A DNA stretch of 64,000 nt from Bradyrhizobium sp. B097 (GTDB lineage: Bacteria > Pseudomonadota > Alphaproteobacteria > Rhizobiales > Xanthobacteraceae), in the NCBI RefSeq assembly GCF_038957035.1, contig NZ_CP152412.1, positions 4,522,501-4,586,500 on the forward strand, read 5' to 3'. A model generated the notes under the pieces. It was not told the DNA's origin, did no database searches, and saw nothing but the letters and a program-made list of their open reading frames with translations. The first letter of the stretch is position 1, and each line of letters opens with the position of its first letter. Both the position numbers and the translations under genes were made by a program. Below are positions 34,683 to 43,793 of the stretch, one piece after another.

Positions 34683-36083
34683 ATGATTGGATTACCGGGG
34701 ATGCGTGGGGTGAAGCTTATCACCGCGGCTGCGACTGCCGTCCTTCTGTTGGCGGAGATGGGCCCCGTGCCCGCGCTTGCCGATACTATCGAGGCCGCGC
34801 TGGTGCGGTCCTACCAGAACAATCCCCAGCTGAATGCGCAGCGCGCACTGGTGAGGGCAACTGACGAAAACGTTCCCCAGGCGCTCTCAGGCTATCGTCC
34901 GAGAGCCGCGCTGACCGTGAGCGGCGGATATCAGTACACCGACCAGCAGCCGACAGGCATCAAGGACGCGATCCACGGCACCCAAAATCCGGCCAGCGCC
35001 GGTCTGACGGTGAACCAATCGCTGTACAACGCGCAGACCCCGAACAAGGTGCGCGCGGCCGAAAGCCAGGTATCGTCGGCGCGCGAAGGTCTGCGCGTGC
35101 TCGAGCAGACCGTGATCCTGAGCGCCGCCACCATCTACATGGATTATCTGCGCGACGCTGCGATCGTCGAGGTCCAGCGCAGCAACACGCGGGTGCTGGA
35201 ACAGACGCTGAAGCAGACCCAGGATCGCTTCAACGTAGGTGAGGTGACGCGCACGGACGTTGCGCAATCCGAGGCACAGCTTGCGGCCGGCAAGACCCAG
35301 CAGCTCACCGCGGAATCGAACCTGACGACGACGCGGTCGAACTTCCGCCGCATCATCGGCAACGAACCGCAGAATCTCGCGCCCGGCTCGCCGGTCGATC
35401 GCTTCCTGCCGACGACGCTTGCGGCCGCCGTCGAGCTCAGCCTGACCCAGAATCCGAACGTCACATCCGCGATGTACGGCGTCGACGTCAACTTCCTGCA
35501 GACCAAGGTTGCCGAAGGCGCGCTGCTGCCGACGGTTGGGTTGCAGGCGTCGGTGACCGAAGGCTACCAGCAACAATTGTCGGTGAACCGCAGCTTCAAT
35601 GCGGCAGCGCAGGTTCAGGTGTCGGTGCCGATCTATCAGGGCGGTGCTGAATACTCGCTGATCCGGCAGTCGAAGGAATCACTGGCGCAGCAGCGTCTGG
35701 TCCTGGAACAGACCAGGGATCAGGCGCGCGCCAACGTCGTCACCGCTTGGGGCCAGCTGGTCGCCGGCAAGTCCCAGGTCGCGTCGGCGCAGGCGCAGGT
35801 GACCGCGTCCGAAATCGCGCTGAACGGCGTCCGCGAAGAGGCCAAGGCCGGCCAGCGCACCACGCTCGACGTGCTCAACGCGCAGCAAGCGCTGGTCAAT
35901 GCGCGCAACGCACTCGTCACCGCGCAACACGACCGCGTCGTTGCATCCTACAACGTGCTGAGTGCGATTGGCCGGCTGTCACCGCAGGTGATGGGCCTTT
36001 CGACCAACGTCTATGATGCCAGCGTGCACTACCAGCAGGTGCGCGACAATTGGGCCGGCGTGCGCACGCCCGACGGCCGCTAA
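34683..36083 (+). CDS. tolC: TolC family outer-membrane protein
   Basis: A 466-residue outer-membrane channel with a signal peptide (hydrophobic to ALA near residue 34) and two OEP repeats. DTIEAALVRSYQNNPQLNAQRA opens the first. The second has ANVVTAWGQLVAGKSQVASAQ and the following AGQRTTLDVLNAQQALVNARN, typical of TolC of type I secretion and efflux. It forms a trimer reaching through the periplasm. The ATG at 34683 is taken; TTG 34659 and ATG 34701 are alternatives. It differs from the NodT-type lipoprotein of the RND operon since it has no lipobox. Confidence 0.93.
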   Translation: MIGLPGMRGVKLITAAATAVLLLAEMGPVPALADTIEAALVRSYQNNPQLNAQRALVRATDENVPQALSGYRPRAALTVSGGYQYTDQQPTGIKDAIHGTQNPASAGLTVNQSLYNAQTPNKVRAAESQVSSAREGLRVLEQTVILSAATIYMDYLRDAAIVEVQRSNTRVLEQTLKQTQDRFNVGEVTRTDVAQSEAQLAAGKTQQLTAESNLTTTRSNFRRIIGNEPQNLAPGSPVDRFLPTTLAAAVELSLTQNPNVTSAMYGVDVNFLQTKVAEGALLPTVGLQASVTEGYQQQLSVNRSFNAAAQVQVSVPIYQGGAEYSLIRQSKESLAQQRLVLEQTRDQARANVVTAWGQLVAGKSQVASAQAQVTASEIALNGVREEAKAGQRTTLDVLNAQQALVNARNALVTAQHDRVVASYNVLSAIGRLSPQVMGLSTNVYDASVHYQQVRDNWAGVRTPDGR

Positions 36084-36412
36084 ACACCTTCACGTCAACA
36101 TCGCTTGTCGCGCCATGTTTGTGGTTCTGAGTTAATCAGGACCACAGACTGGCGCGTTTGCTTGCAATCGATAATTGGCCTGACATACCGTTTTGTCGGG
36201 CAGCAAGGCGATTCGCGCCGGCGTTGCGTGATGGCAGGTGCGACGCCACCTGTGATCACGCTGCATTGGGCGACACGAAGCTTGCACAAAGCCTCGGGCG
36301 GGCTTGATCTGGGGACAAGTCGGGCGGGAGCAATGAAAATCTCCGCCCGCTTCATCGGAACCGGCGAATCCTCTCGGGCTTGATGTAAAATAAGTTCGAT
36401 GTGGAGTCGGAG
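36084..36412. other. Intergenic region tolC / DUF2497 gene
   Basis: These 329 bases hold no credible gene. A hairpin at 36121-36145 (GTGGTTCTGA and TCAGGACCAC, one G-T pair) lies 37 bases after the tolC stop and may act as a terminator. The end of the region should hold the promoter of the DUF2497 gene; CTTGAT at 36379-36384 is near, but no matching -10 is convincing. Confidence 0.4.
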
Positions 36413-37150
36413 ATGACGCAGCCTGCGAAGGTCCAAGAGCCCTCGATGGAGGAGATTCTGGCGTCGATCCGTCGCATCATCGCCGACGACGAGGCGAAGC
36501 CGGCCGCGGCCGAGAAACCTTCGGCAGCCGCTGCGCCGCCGCCGAAGGTTGAACCGCCGCCACCAGCAGCCAAGCCCGCGATGAAGAGCCCGCCGCCCGC
36601 AGCGCCCCCGGCCGCGAAGCCCACCGCGTCAGCGCCGAAATCACCGCCGCCAGCGCCGGCGCCGGCCAGCAACAATCAGGATGACATCGACTCGCTGCTC
36701 GCCAGCCTCGACGAGGCGACACCCGCGTCCGAGATCAGGCCGTCGCCGCAGCCCGAAGCCGACGTATTCGAGCTCACCGACGACATGGCGCTGCCGGAGC
36801 CGGCGGCGACGCCGTCGTTCCGCAAGGTCGAACCGCAGGACGACGTCGAGTTCACGGAAGCCCGCACACGGGCGCCGGAGCCCATGCGAGAACCGGTTCG
36901 AGAGAGAGAACCGCCGGCAATCGAAACCGCGCCGATGCAGCAGATCATCTCGGGAACCACGATGCGGGCGGTCGAATCCGCCTTCAATTCGCTGGCCAAC
37001 ACCGTGCTGAGCAACAATGCTCGGACGCTGGAGGATCTGGTCAAGGAGATGCTGCGGCCGATGCTGAAGTCCTGGCTGGACGACAATCTGCCGGGGCTGG
37101 TCGAGCGGATCGTCAAGGCCGAGATCGAGCGGGTCTCCCGCGGGCGGTAG
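36413..37150 (+). CDS. DUF2497 / PopZ-like polar organising protein
   Basis: A 245-residue protein in three parts. The N-terminus (PSMEEILASIRRIIADDE) and the C-terminus (AVESAFNSLANTVLSNNARTLEDLVKEMLRPMLKSWLDDNLPGLVERIVKAEIERVSRGR over the last 60 residues) are conserved in the family. The middle 130 residues are rich in proline, alanine and acidic residues and look disordered. This is the plan of PopZ, which assembles at the cell pole in Caulobacter and holds the chromosome origin region. The ATG at 36413 follows GGAGTCGGAG. It precedes valS by 235 bases, a conserved pairing in Rhizobiales as far as I recall. Confidence 0.82.
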   Translation: MTQPAKVQEPSMEEILASIRRIIADDEAKPAAAEKPSAAAAPPPKVEPPPPAAKPAMKSPPPAAPPAAKPTASAPKSPPPAPAPASNNQDDIDSLLASLDEATPASEIRPSPQPEADVFELTDDMALPEPAATPSFRKVEPQDDVEFTEARTRAPEPMREPVREREPPAIETAPMQQIISGTTMRAVESAFNSLANTVLSNNARTLEDLVKEMLRPMLKSWLDDNLPGLVERIVKAEIERVSRGR

Positions 37151-37385
37151 CTCCTGCCGCAGGGGGCTTGGCAGCCCTCATTCAGCCCCCAAATGCCCCA
37201 GAGTTTCGGTTCTGATAGGATCAGACCCGAAACGCCAGTTCCCTGTTTGGACGCGTTTTCTTCACGCGAACCTGCGTCCACTTCGCTCGAAAACGCTCTC
37301 AATGCCGTTTTGACGTGCCGGTCCGGTTGACTCGGTGCGTTCTGGCGGCTTTCTACCCTTTCCCCATGGTCCACAGCGCATTGTC

Positions 37386-40253
37386 ATGATCGAGAAAAAC
37401 TACCAGCCTGCCGATATCGAGCTCCGGATGGCCCAGCTCTGGGAGGAGAGCGGTGCGTTCAAGGCCGGCCGGCCCGAGCGCAAGGACGCCCAGCCTTTCA
37501 CCATCGTGATCCCGCCGCCGAACGTGACCGGCTCGCTGCACATGGGCCATGCGCTCAACAACACGCTGCAGGACATCCTGTGCCGCTTCGAGCGGATGCG
37601 CGGCCGTGACGTGCTGTGGCAGCCCGGCACCGACCATGCCGGCATCGCCACCCAGATGGTGGTCGAGCGCCAGCTGATGGAACGGCAGGAGCCGGGCCGG
37701 CGCGACATGGGCCGCGCCAAGTTCCTCGAGCGGGTCTGGCAGTGGAAGGCCGAGAGCGGCGGCACCATCGTCAACCAACTCAAGCGCCTCGGCGCCTCCT
37801 GCGACTGGTCGCGCGAGCGCTTCACCATGGACGAGGGCCTGTCGCGCGCCGTCGTCAAGGTGTTCGTCGAGCTGCACCGCCAGGGCCTGATCTACAAGGA
37901 CAAGCGCCTGGTCAATTGGGACCCGAAGCTGCTCACCGCGATCTCCGATCTCGAAGTGCAGCAGGTCGAGGTCAAGGGCCATCTCTGGTACCTGCGCTAT
38001 CCGATCGAGGGGCGCAGCTTCAGCCCCGAGGATCCCAAATCGTTCATCGTGGTCGCGACCACGCGTCCGGAGACGATGCTCGGCGATACCGCGGTCGCAG
38101 TGCATCCGGACGATGAGCGCTACACCGATCTGGTCGGCCAGCATGTGATCCTGCCGCTGGTCGGCCGCAAGATTCCGATCGTCGCCGACGACTATTCAGA
38201 TCCGGAGAAGGGCTCGGGCGCGGTCAAGGTGACGCCGGCGCACGACTTCAACGATTTTGAGATCGGCAAGCGTCATGGCCTGCCGCAGATCAGCGTGCTG
38301 GACCAGGAAGGCTGCCTGAATCTCACCGGCAACGAGGACTATCTGCGCGGCCTGCCGGCGGGCGCCGACGAATTCGCGGCAGAGTTTCACGGCATCGAGC
38401 GCTTCGCCGCGCGCAAGAAGATCGTCGCAAGGCTGGAGGAGTTCGGTTTCCTCGAGCGGATCGAACCCAACACCCACATGGTGCCGCATGGCGACCGCTC
38501 CAATGTCGTGATCGAGCCGTACCTCACCGACCAGTGGTATGTCGACGCCAAGACGCTGGCGCAGCCGGCGATGGCGGCGGTGCGCTCGGGCGAGACTACG
38601 TTCGTGCCGAAGAACTGGGAAAAGACCTATTTCGAGTGGATGGAGAACATCCAGCCCTGGTGCATCTCGCGCCAGCTCTGGTGGGGCCATCAGATCCCCG
38701 CCTGGTACGGGCCCGACGGCAAGGTGTTCGTCGCCGAGACCGAGGAAGAGGCAGTCGGCAACGCGCTCGGCTACTACGTCGAGCAGGAAGTCATCACGCC
38801 GGAGCAGGGCCACGACATGGCGGTCGAGCCCGCCAAGCGCGAGGGCTTCATCACGCGCGACGAGGACGTGCTCGACACCTGGTTCTCCTCGGCGCTGTGG
38901 CCGTTCTCGACGCTGGGCTGGCCGGACGACACGCCGGAGGTCGCGCGCTACTACCCGACCAACACGCTGGTCACGGGCTTCGACATCATCTTCTTCTGGG
39001 TCGCCCGCATGATGATGATGGGCCTTCATTTCATGAAGGAGGCGCCGTTCTCGACCGTCTACATCCACCGTCTCGTCCGTGACGAGAAGGGCGCCAAGAT
39101 GTCGAAGTCGAAGGGCAACGTCATCGACCCGCTCGGTGTGATCGACGATTTCGGCGCCGACGCGCTGCGCTTCGCGCTGACGCGCGAGGCGGCGCAGGGC
39201 CATGACATCCGCCTGTCGCCGCATCTGGTCGAGACCAACCGCAACTTCGCGACGAAGTTCTGGAACGCCTGCCGCTTTGCCGAGATGAACGAGTGCGTGA
39301 AGCCGGACGGTTTCGATCCGAAGGGCGCCAAGGAGACGTTGAACCGCTGGATCGCGCACGAAACCTCGCGGGTCACCCGCGAGGTGACCGAGACGATCGA
39401 GGATCATCGCTTCAACGATGCGGCCGGCGCGATCTACCGCTTCGTCTGGAACGTGTTCTGCGACTGGTATCTCGAGCTGGCAAAGCCGGTGCTGATGGGT
39501 GAGGAGGGAGCGGCCAAGGCCGAGACCCGCGCCATGATCGCCTGGACCCGCGACGAGATTCTCAAGCTGCTGCATCCGTTCATGCCCTTCATCACCGAAG
39601 AGCTGTGGGCCGTGACCGCCAAGCGCGACGGCCTCCTGGTGCTGGCGCCCTGGCCCCGCAAGCAGGGCGTGACCGGCGAGCAGCTGGCGGCGATCGCAAC
39701 CGCAGGTCCGATTGTCGATCCGATCATTCCGCCGGTCATTGCCGCGCTCGACGCGGACGAGTTCAGCGATCCCGCAGCCGAAGCCGAGATCGGCTGGGTG
39801 GTCGATCTCGTCACCGCGATGCGGTCGGTGAAGGCGGAAATGAACATCCCGCCGTCGACGCTGACGCCGCTCGTGATCGTGACCACCTCCGACGAGACGC
39901 GCGACCGCGCCCAGCGCTGGAACGACACCATCAAGCGCCTCGCGCGATTGTCGGAGATTTCCTTTGCGAACGCCGCGCCTGAAGGCGCCATGCAGCTGCT
40001 GGTGCGCGGCGAAGTCGTCGCGCTGCCGCTGAAGGGCGTAATCGATCTTGCTGCCGAGCGGGCGCGGCTGGAGAAGGAGCTCGGCAAGGCCGACGCCGAC
40101 ATCAAACGGGTCGACGCGAAACTCTCCAACGAGAAGTTCGTCGCCAACGCGCCGGAAGACCTCGTCGAGGAAGAGAAGGAAAAGCGCGCGGCAGCAACGG
40201 AGCGCCGGGCCAAGATCCTCGAGGCGATCGAGCTGCTGAAGCGGGCATCATAG
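37386..40253 (+). CDS. valS: Valyl-tRNA synthetase
   Basis: A 955-residue class I aminoacyl-tRNA synthetase. The HIGH motif is in PPPNVTGSLHMGHALNNTLQ near residue 45 and KMSKS is in GAKMSKSKGNVIDP near residue 575. The editing domain (residues about 195-345) has the TTRPETMLGDTA hallmark. The C-terminal coiled coil contains ERARLEKELGKADADIKRVDAKL. The ATG at 37386 begins MIEKNYQPADIE, matching the family start. The gene converges with the glycosylase gene 18 bases on. Confidence 0.97.
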   Translation: MIEKNYQPADIELRMAQLWEESGAFKAGRPERKDAQPFTIVIPPPNVTGSLHMGHALNNTLQDILCRFERMRGRDVLWQPGTDHAGIATQMVVERQLMERQEPGRRDMGRAKFLERVWQWKAESGGTIVNQLKRLGASCDWSRERFTMDEGLSRAVVKVFVELHRQGLIYKDKRLVNWDPKLLTAISDLEVQQVEVKGHLWYLRYPIEGRSFSPEDPKSFIVVATTRPETMLGDTAVAVHPDDERYTDLVGQHVILPLVGRKIPIVADDYSDPEKGSGAVKVTPAHDFNDFEIGKRHGLPQISVLDQEGCLNLTGNEDYLRGLPAGADEFAAEFHGIERFAARKKIVARLEEFGFLERIEPNTHMVPHGDRSNVVIEPYLTDQWYVDAKTLAQPAMAAVRSGETTFVPKNWEKTYFEWMENIQPWCISRQLWWGHQIPAWYGPDGKVFVAETEEEAVGNALGYYVEQEVITPEQGHDMAVEPAKREGFITRDEDVLDTWFSSALWPFSTLGWPDDTPEVARYYPTNTLVTGFDIIFFWVARMMMMGLHFMKEAPFSTVYIHRLVRDEKGAKMSKSKGNVIDPLGVIDDFGADALRFALTREAAQGHDIRLSPHLVETNRNFATKFWNACRFAEMNECVKPDGFDPKGAKETLNRWIAHETSRVTREVTETIEDHRFNDAAGAIYRFVWNVFCDWYLELAKPVLMGEEGAAKAETRAMIAWTRDEILKLLHPFMPFITEELWAVTAKRDGLLVLAPWPRKQGVTGEQLAAIATAGPIVDPIIPPVIAALDADEFSDPAAEAEIGWVVDLVTAMRSVKAEMNIPPSTLTPLVIVTTSDETRDRAQRWNDTIKRLARLSEISFANAAPEGAMQLLVRGEVVALPLKGVIDLAAERARLEKELGKADADIKRVDAKLSNEKFVANAPEDLVEEEKEKRAAATERRAKILEAIELLKRAS

Positions 40254-40271
40254 CGGGCAACGCGGTGACGC

Positions 40272-40877
40272 TCAGAACCGCTTGCTGAGGAATTTCGATC
40301 CCTTCAGCCCGTAGCGCCAGGGCAGGTCGACGGCTTTGGTGATGCCGATCCGCAATCCGGTGACGATGTCGGGCACCTCTAGCCGCGCGTGGAGCGCGAT
40401 CGGCGGACGGTCGAGTGGCAATTCGCTATGTGCGATGGTGATGCCGAGCGCCTCGCAGAGCTTGCCGGGCCCCGAGCACAAGGCGCGCTCATCCTCCAGC
40501 CCGCGCCGCCGGCGCATGGCCGCCAAGCCGTGGGTCGGCTCGAGCGCGCGGATCAGCACGGCGCTGGCCGAGCCCGGCGCCTCGCAGACGAAGTTGACGC
40601 ACCAATGGATGCCGTAGGAGCGGTAGACATAGGAGAAGCCCGGCGGGCCGAACATGATCTGGTTACGCGGGGTCGGTCCGTTGAAGGAGTGGGCCGCCGG
40701 CTCGGTGTGATGGTAGGCCTCGATCTCGGTGATGATGCCGCCGACACCGCCGACCAGGAAGGTCGCGCCGATCAGGTCGGGCGCGACCTCATGAACGCTG
40801 CGATCGAAGAAGGCGCGTTTCAGAGCTTTGCCGAGGCGCGGCGCGGTCGCACGGGTCGATCGGGGTTTTTGAGCCAT
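40272..40877 (-). CDS. DNA-3-methyladenine glycosylase (AAG/MPG type)
   Basis: A 201-residue base-excision repair enzyme of the AAG family, removing alkylated purines such as 3-methyladenine. It has [27 protein letters not shown] with the catalytic glutamate in the ITEIEAY stretch, [17 protein letters not shown], and [12 protein letters not shown], all typical. The start at 40877 (MAQKPRSTR) is chosen; the frame extends further upstream but without conservation. Divergent from lipA across about 130 bases. It ends 18 bases from the convergent valS stop. Confidence 0.92.
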   Translation of the reverse strand: MAQKPRSTRATAPRLGKALKRAFFDRSVHEVAPDLIGATFLVGGVGGIITEIEAYHHTEPAAHSFNGPTPRNQIMFGPPGFSYVYRSYGIHWCVNFVCEAPGSASAVLIRALEPTHGLAAMRRRRGLEDERALCSGPGKLCEALGITIAHSELPLDRPPIALHARLEVPDIVTGLRIGITKAVDLPWRYGLKGSKFLSKRF

Positions 40878-41009
40878 TTTGAGGTGGGAATCGGCGTGGA
40901 ACAGACCGCAAGACTGCCAATATATGGGCTGATCTGCTAGGGTCGCAGGGCGGGTTGCGAGCCGCGTCAACACCGATTAGCTATGGCCTCTCGCGACTTG
41001 CAGGCACAA

Positions 41010-41969
41010 ATGGTCACCATCGTCGACACCATCTCCACCACTCAGCTCCGCCCGCGCCACCCCGAAAAGGTGAACCGGCCGGATGCCGTGTCGCCGCCGA
41101 AGCCGGACTGGATCCGGGTCCGCGCGCCGAACACGCGCGGCTATGCCGAAACGCGCCGGATCGTGAAGGAGAACGGCCTCGTCACGGTGTGCGAGGAGGC
41201 GGGCTGCCCCAACATCGGCGAATGCTGGGACAAGAAGCACGCCACCTTCATGATCATGGGCGACACCTGCACCCGCGCCTGTGCGTTCTGCAACGTCAAG
41301 ACCGGCATGCCCGGCGCGCTCGATGCCCATGAGCCCGAATACGTCGCCGAGGCGGTCTCGAAGCTGGGTCTGACCCATGTCGTGATCACATCGGTGGATC
41401 GCGACGATCTCGCCGACGGCGGCGCCGAGCATTTTGCGCAGACCATCCGCGCGATCCGCGCGCGCTGCCCGACCACCACGATCGAGATCCTGACACCGGA
41501 CTTCCTGCGCAAGGACGGGGCGCTCGAACGCGTGGTGGCGGCGAAGCCCGACGTCTTCAACCACAATCTGGAAACCGTGCCGTCGCGCTATCTGACGGTC
41601 CGTCCCGGCGCGCGCTATTTCCATTCGATCCGGCTGCTGCAGCGGGTCAAGGAGATGGACCCGACCATCTTCACCAAGTCGGGCATCATGGTCGGCCTCG
41701 GCGAGGAGCGGCACGAGGTGCAGCAGGTGATGGACGATCTGCGCTCGGCCGAAGTCGACTTCCTGACCATCGGCCAGTATTTGCAGCCGTCGCGCAAGCA
41801 TCACGCCGTGATGCGCTACGTGACGCCGGACGAATTCGCGGGCTACGAGCGTGTCGCCTATACCAAGGGTTTTCTGATGGTGTCGGCGAGTCCGCTGACG
41901 CGCTCGTCGCATCATGCCGGCGAGGATTTTGCGAAGCTGCAGGCGGCGCGCACGGCTCGCGGCCGCTAG
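41010..41969 (+). CDS. lipA: Lipoyl synthase
   Basis: A 319-residue radical-SAM enzyme that inserts two sulfurs into octanoyl groups to make lipoate. The radical-SAM cysteines lie in CTRACAFC. The auxiliary cluster motif is C-x4-C-x5-C in [12 protein letters not shown], and the family C-terminal R-S-S-x-H-A-G reads RSSHHAG. The ATG at 41010 (MVTIVDTIS) gives the usual rhizobial length; an ATG at 40983 nine codons earlier is possible. It begins a rightward run with the P-loop kinase and RatA genes. Lipoate is needed by pyruvate and 2-oxoglutarate dehydrogenases. Confidence 0.96.
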   Translation: MVTIVDTISTTQLRPRHPEKVNRPDAVSPPKPDWIRVRAPNTRGYAETRRIVKENGLVTVCEEAGCPNIGECWDKKHATFMIMGDTCTRACAFCNVKTGMPGALDAHEPEYVAEAVSKLGLTHVVITSVDRDDLADGGAEHFAQTIRAIRARCPTTTIEILTPDFLRKDGALERVVAAKPDVFNHNLETVPSRYLTVRPGARYFHSIRLLQRVKEMDPTIFTKSGIMVGLGEERHEVQQVMDDLRSAEVDFLTIGQYLQPSRKHHAVMRYVTPDEFAGYERVAYTKGFLMVSASPLTRSSHHAGEDFAKLQAARTARGR

Positions 41970-42058
41970 ATTTTGTAAACGGCAGGAGGCCGGCGCCGCC
42001 ACGCGCCGTTGCCTGATCGAGCCTCGACCGAACCTTGACCGAATCTTGGACGGGACCA

Positions 42059-42598
42059 ATGCAACGCGTGCTGGTGATGGGATCGTCGGGGTCCGGCAAG
42101 TCGACCTTTGCGCGACGGCTGTCCGCCATGACGGGCATCCCGACCGTGTCGATCGACGCGTTGTTCTGGAAGCCGGGCTGGGTCGAGTCCGACAAGGATG
42201 AATTCGAGCGCCGCATGATCGAGGTCACGCAAGCGCCGCGCTGGATCATGGATGGGAACTACATGAGGAGCGGTGCAGGCGAACTGCGCCGGAAGCTCTC
42301 CGATACGATCATCTGGTTCGATCTGCCACGGCTGACCTGCATGCTCGGAATCCTGGGGCGGATCGCCGGCAGCTATGGCCAGGTTCGCCCTGAGATGGCG
42401 GAAGGTTGCCCGGAGAAGATCGATCTCGAATTCTTCCGCTATGTCTGGACCTATCGTCAGCAGCAGCGGCCGAAGCTGATCGAATATTTTTCGGGCTTGC
42501 GCGCCGATCAATCGCTGGTCTGCTTCACCGATCGAGCCCAGGCGGACGACTATCTGAAGCGTCTCGCGCGCCAGCAAAACCGTGCGAGTATCCACTGA
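42059..42598 (+). CDS. P-loop kinase, topology-modulation/FlaR-like
   Basis: A 179-residue P-loop NTPase similar to adenylate/shikimate-type kinases annotated as DNA topology modulation protein. Walker A GSSGSGKST is at residues 8-16, followed by IDALFWKPGW and an RWIMDGNYMR segment typical of the subfamily. Its substrate is unknown. The ATG at 42059 is preferred over a TTG eight codons before. The stop overlaps the ratA start by one base (TGATG), so the two are coupled. Insertion of such a gene between lipA and ratA is less usual in related genomes, as far as I can recall. Confidence 0.78.
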   Translation: MQRVLVMGSSGSGKSTFARRLSAMTGIPTVSIDALFWKPGWVESDKDEFERRMIEVTQAPRWIMDGNYMRSGAGELRRKLSDTIIWFDLPRLTCMLGILGRIAGSYGQVRPEMAEGCPEKIDLEFFRYVWTYRQQQRPKLIEYFSGLRADQSLVCFTDRAQADDYLKRLARQQNRASIH

Positions 42599-43056
42599 TG
42601 CCACGATTCTCAAGCAAGCGGCGGGTCCGCCACACCGCACCTCAAATGTTCGATTTGGTCGCCGACGTCGAGCGCTATCCGGAATTCGTCCCGCTGTGCC
42701 AGGCGCTCAAGGTCCGCCAGCGGACGCCCAAGGACGACGGCACCGAGGTCGTGGTCGCCGACATGACGGTCTCGTTCAAGCTGGTGCGGGAAACCTTCAC
42801 CAGCAGAGTGACGCTCGACCGGCCCAACCTGAAGATCCTGGTCGAATATCTGCGCGGCCCGTTCAGCAATCTGGAGAACCGCTGGAGTTTTGAGCCGAAG
42901 TCGGACACCGAATGCGATGTCGGCTTCTTCCTGAACTACGAATTCAAAAGCCGGATGCTGGCGATGCTGATGGGCTCGATGTTCGACGCCGCATTCTCGC
43001 GCTTTGCCGCCGCGTTCGAGAAGCGCGCCGACCAAGTCTACGGCAAGCCGGCCTAG
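42598..43056 (+). CDS. RatA / Coq10-like START-domain protein
   Basis: A 152-residue single-domain protein of the polyketide cyclase/START family, with FDLVADVERYPEFVPLCQALKV near the N-terminus and NLENRWSFEP in the middle. Members include Coq10, a ubiquinone-binding helper of respiration, and the E. coli ribosome-association toxin RatA. In alphaproteobacteria it usually lies near lipA and behaves as the Coq10 type, so a housekeeping role in quinone handling is more likely than a toxin role. No antitoxin (RatB) gene is present. It is coupled to the preceding kinase gene. Confidence 0.85.
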   Translation: MPRFSSKRRVRHTAPQMFDLVADVERYPEFVPLCQALKVRQRTPKDDGTEVVVADMTVSFKLVRETFTSRVTLDRPNLKILVEYLRGPFSNLENRWSFEPKSDTECDVGFFLNYEFKSRMLAMLMGSMFDAAFSRFAAAFEKRADQVYGKPA

Positions 43057-43068
43057 CCAACGTCTCCG

Positions 43069-43214
43069 TCATTGCGAGGAGCTCGCGACAAAATTGCAGA
43101 GCAATTTTGCGCGGAAGCGACGAAGCAATCCATGCCGTCGCAGGTGATGAAATGGATTGCTTCGCGGAGCCTGTCATCGGGCGCGCGTTCGCGCGACCCG
43201 TTGGCTCGCAATGA
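43069..43214. repeat. Mosaic palindromic repeat between ratA-like and BA14K genes
   Basis: The element is bounded by 10-base inverted arms TCATTGCGAG (43069-43078) and CTCGCAATGA (43205-43214). Inside are perfect hairpins AAAATTGC/GCAATTTT (43090-43108) and GAAGCAATCCAT/ATGGATTGCTTC (43122-43133 with 43152-43163), and a GC-rich dyad at 43178-43200. It differs in sequence from the element at 19253. The convergent flanking genes and nested hairpins suggest it serves as a transcription terminator. Confidence 0.85.
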
Positions 43215-43233
43215 AGGAAAGGATGGTTGTTCT

Positions 43234-43620
43234 TTACGGGCAGGAACGCCGCACGCCGCCGGACGCGATGTAGGTCCCCGAAGCCGGGTCGTAGGTGCGG
43301 AAACGCTGGGAGCAGTAGGCGTCGTTGTTGGCTTTGGCCTGGCTCGCCGCGATGGCGCCGCCGATGATCGCGCCGGCTGCAAGCCCGCCGATGATCGCCG
43401 CGCCGTTTCCACCGCCGCCATGGCGATAACCGTAGTAGCCGCCGCGGTAGCCGTGACGCGGGCCGCCATGCCAGTGACGATACTGCACGTGCTCGACGGA
43501 GGTCGGCCGGTCCTGCAACCGCGCGGGCGCGAGCGGTGCGGCAAACGAGGGGGCAATAGTCGACAGCGTCATGGCGCCAGAGGTGATTGCGGCCACGACC
43601 AAAGTTCCCAACTTCATCAT
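43234..43620 (-). CDS. BA14K family protein
   Basis: A 128-residue exported protein. A signal peptide (residues 1-27, ending SFAA) is followed by a glycine- and histidine-rich part (HGGPRHGYRGGYYGYRHGGGG), a short hydrophobic Gly-Ala segment (IIGGLAAGAIIGGAI), and the BA14K C-terminal motif YCSQRFRTYDPASGTYIASGG with a final CP. In Brucella the BA14K protein is an immunoreactive surface protein with lectin-like activity. Two adjacent ATG codons follow AAGGAGAAA, and the second (43617) has the better spacing. It stands alone near cinA. Confidence 0.86.
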   Translation of the reverse strand: MMKLGTLVVAAITSGAMTLSTIAPSFAAPLAPARLQDRPTSVEHVQYRHWHGGPRHGYRGGYYGYRHGGGGNGAAIIGGLAAGAIIGGAIAASQAKANNDAYCSQRFRTYDPASGTYIASGGVRRSCP

Positions 43621-43793
43621 TTTCTCCTTGTTGTGGGATTTTGCTGTTTGCACAAACAATTCAAACAGCAGAGTTGGAACAATAGAAAACGGCGAGGCGA
43701 CGTCGCAGTTCCACCTGAGATAGGCGGCACTGGGTCGCAGTTGACTTGAGGGGTGTGTGAGGTTGGCCTTCGCGCGACTCGCCTTGCGCAGGC

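Noticed and set aside
42598..43056. Possible RatA toxin of a toxin-antitoxin system
   Set aside because: No RatB partner follows, and the lipA context and sequence fit a Coq10-like housekeeping protein.
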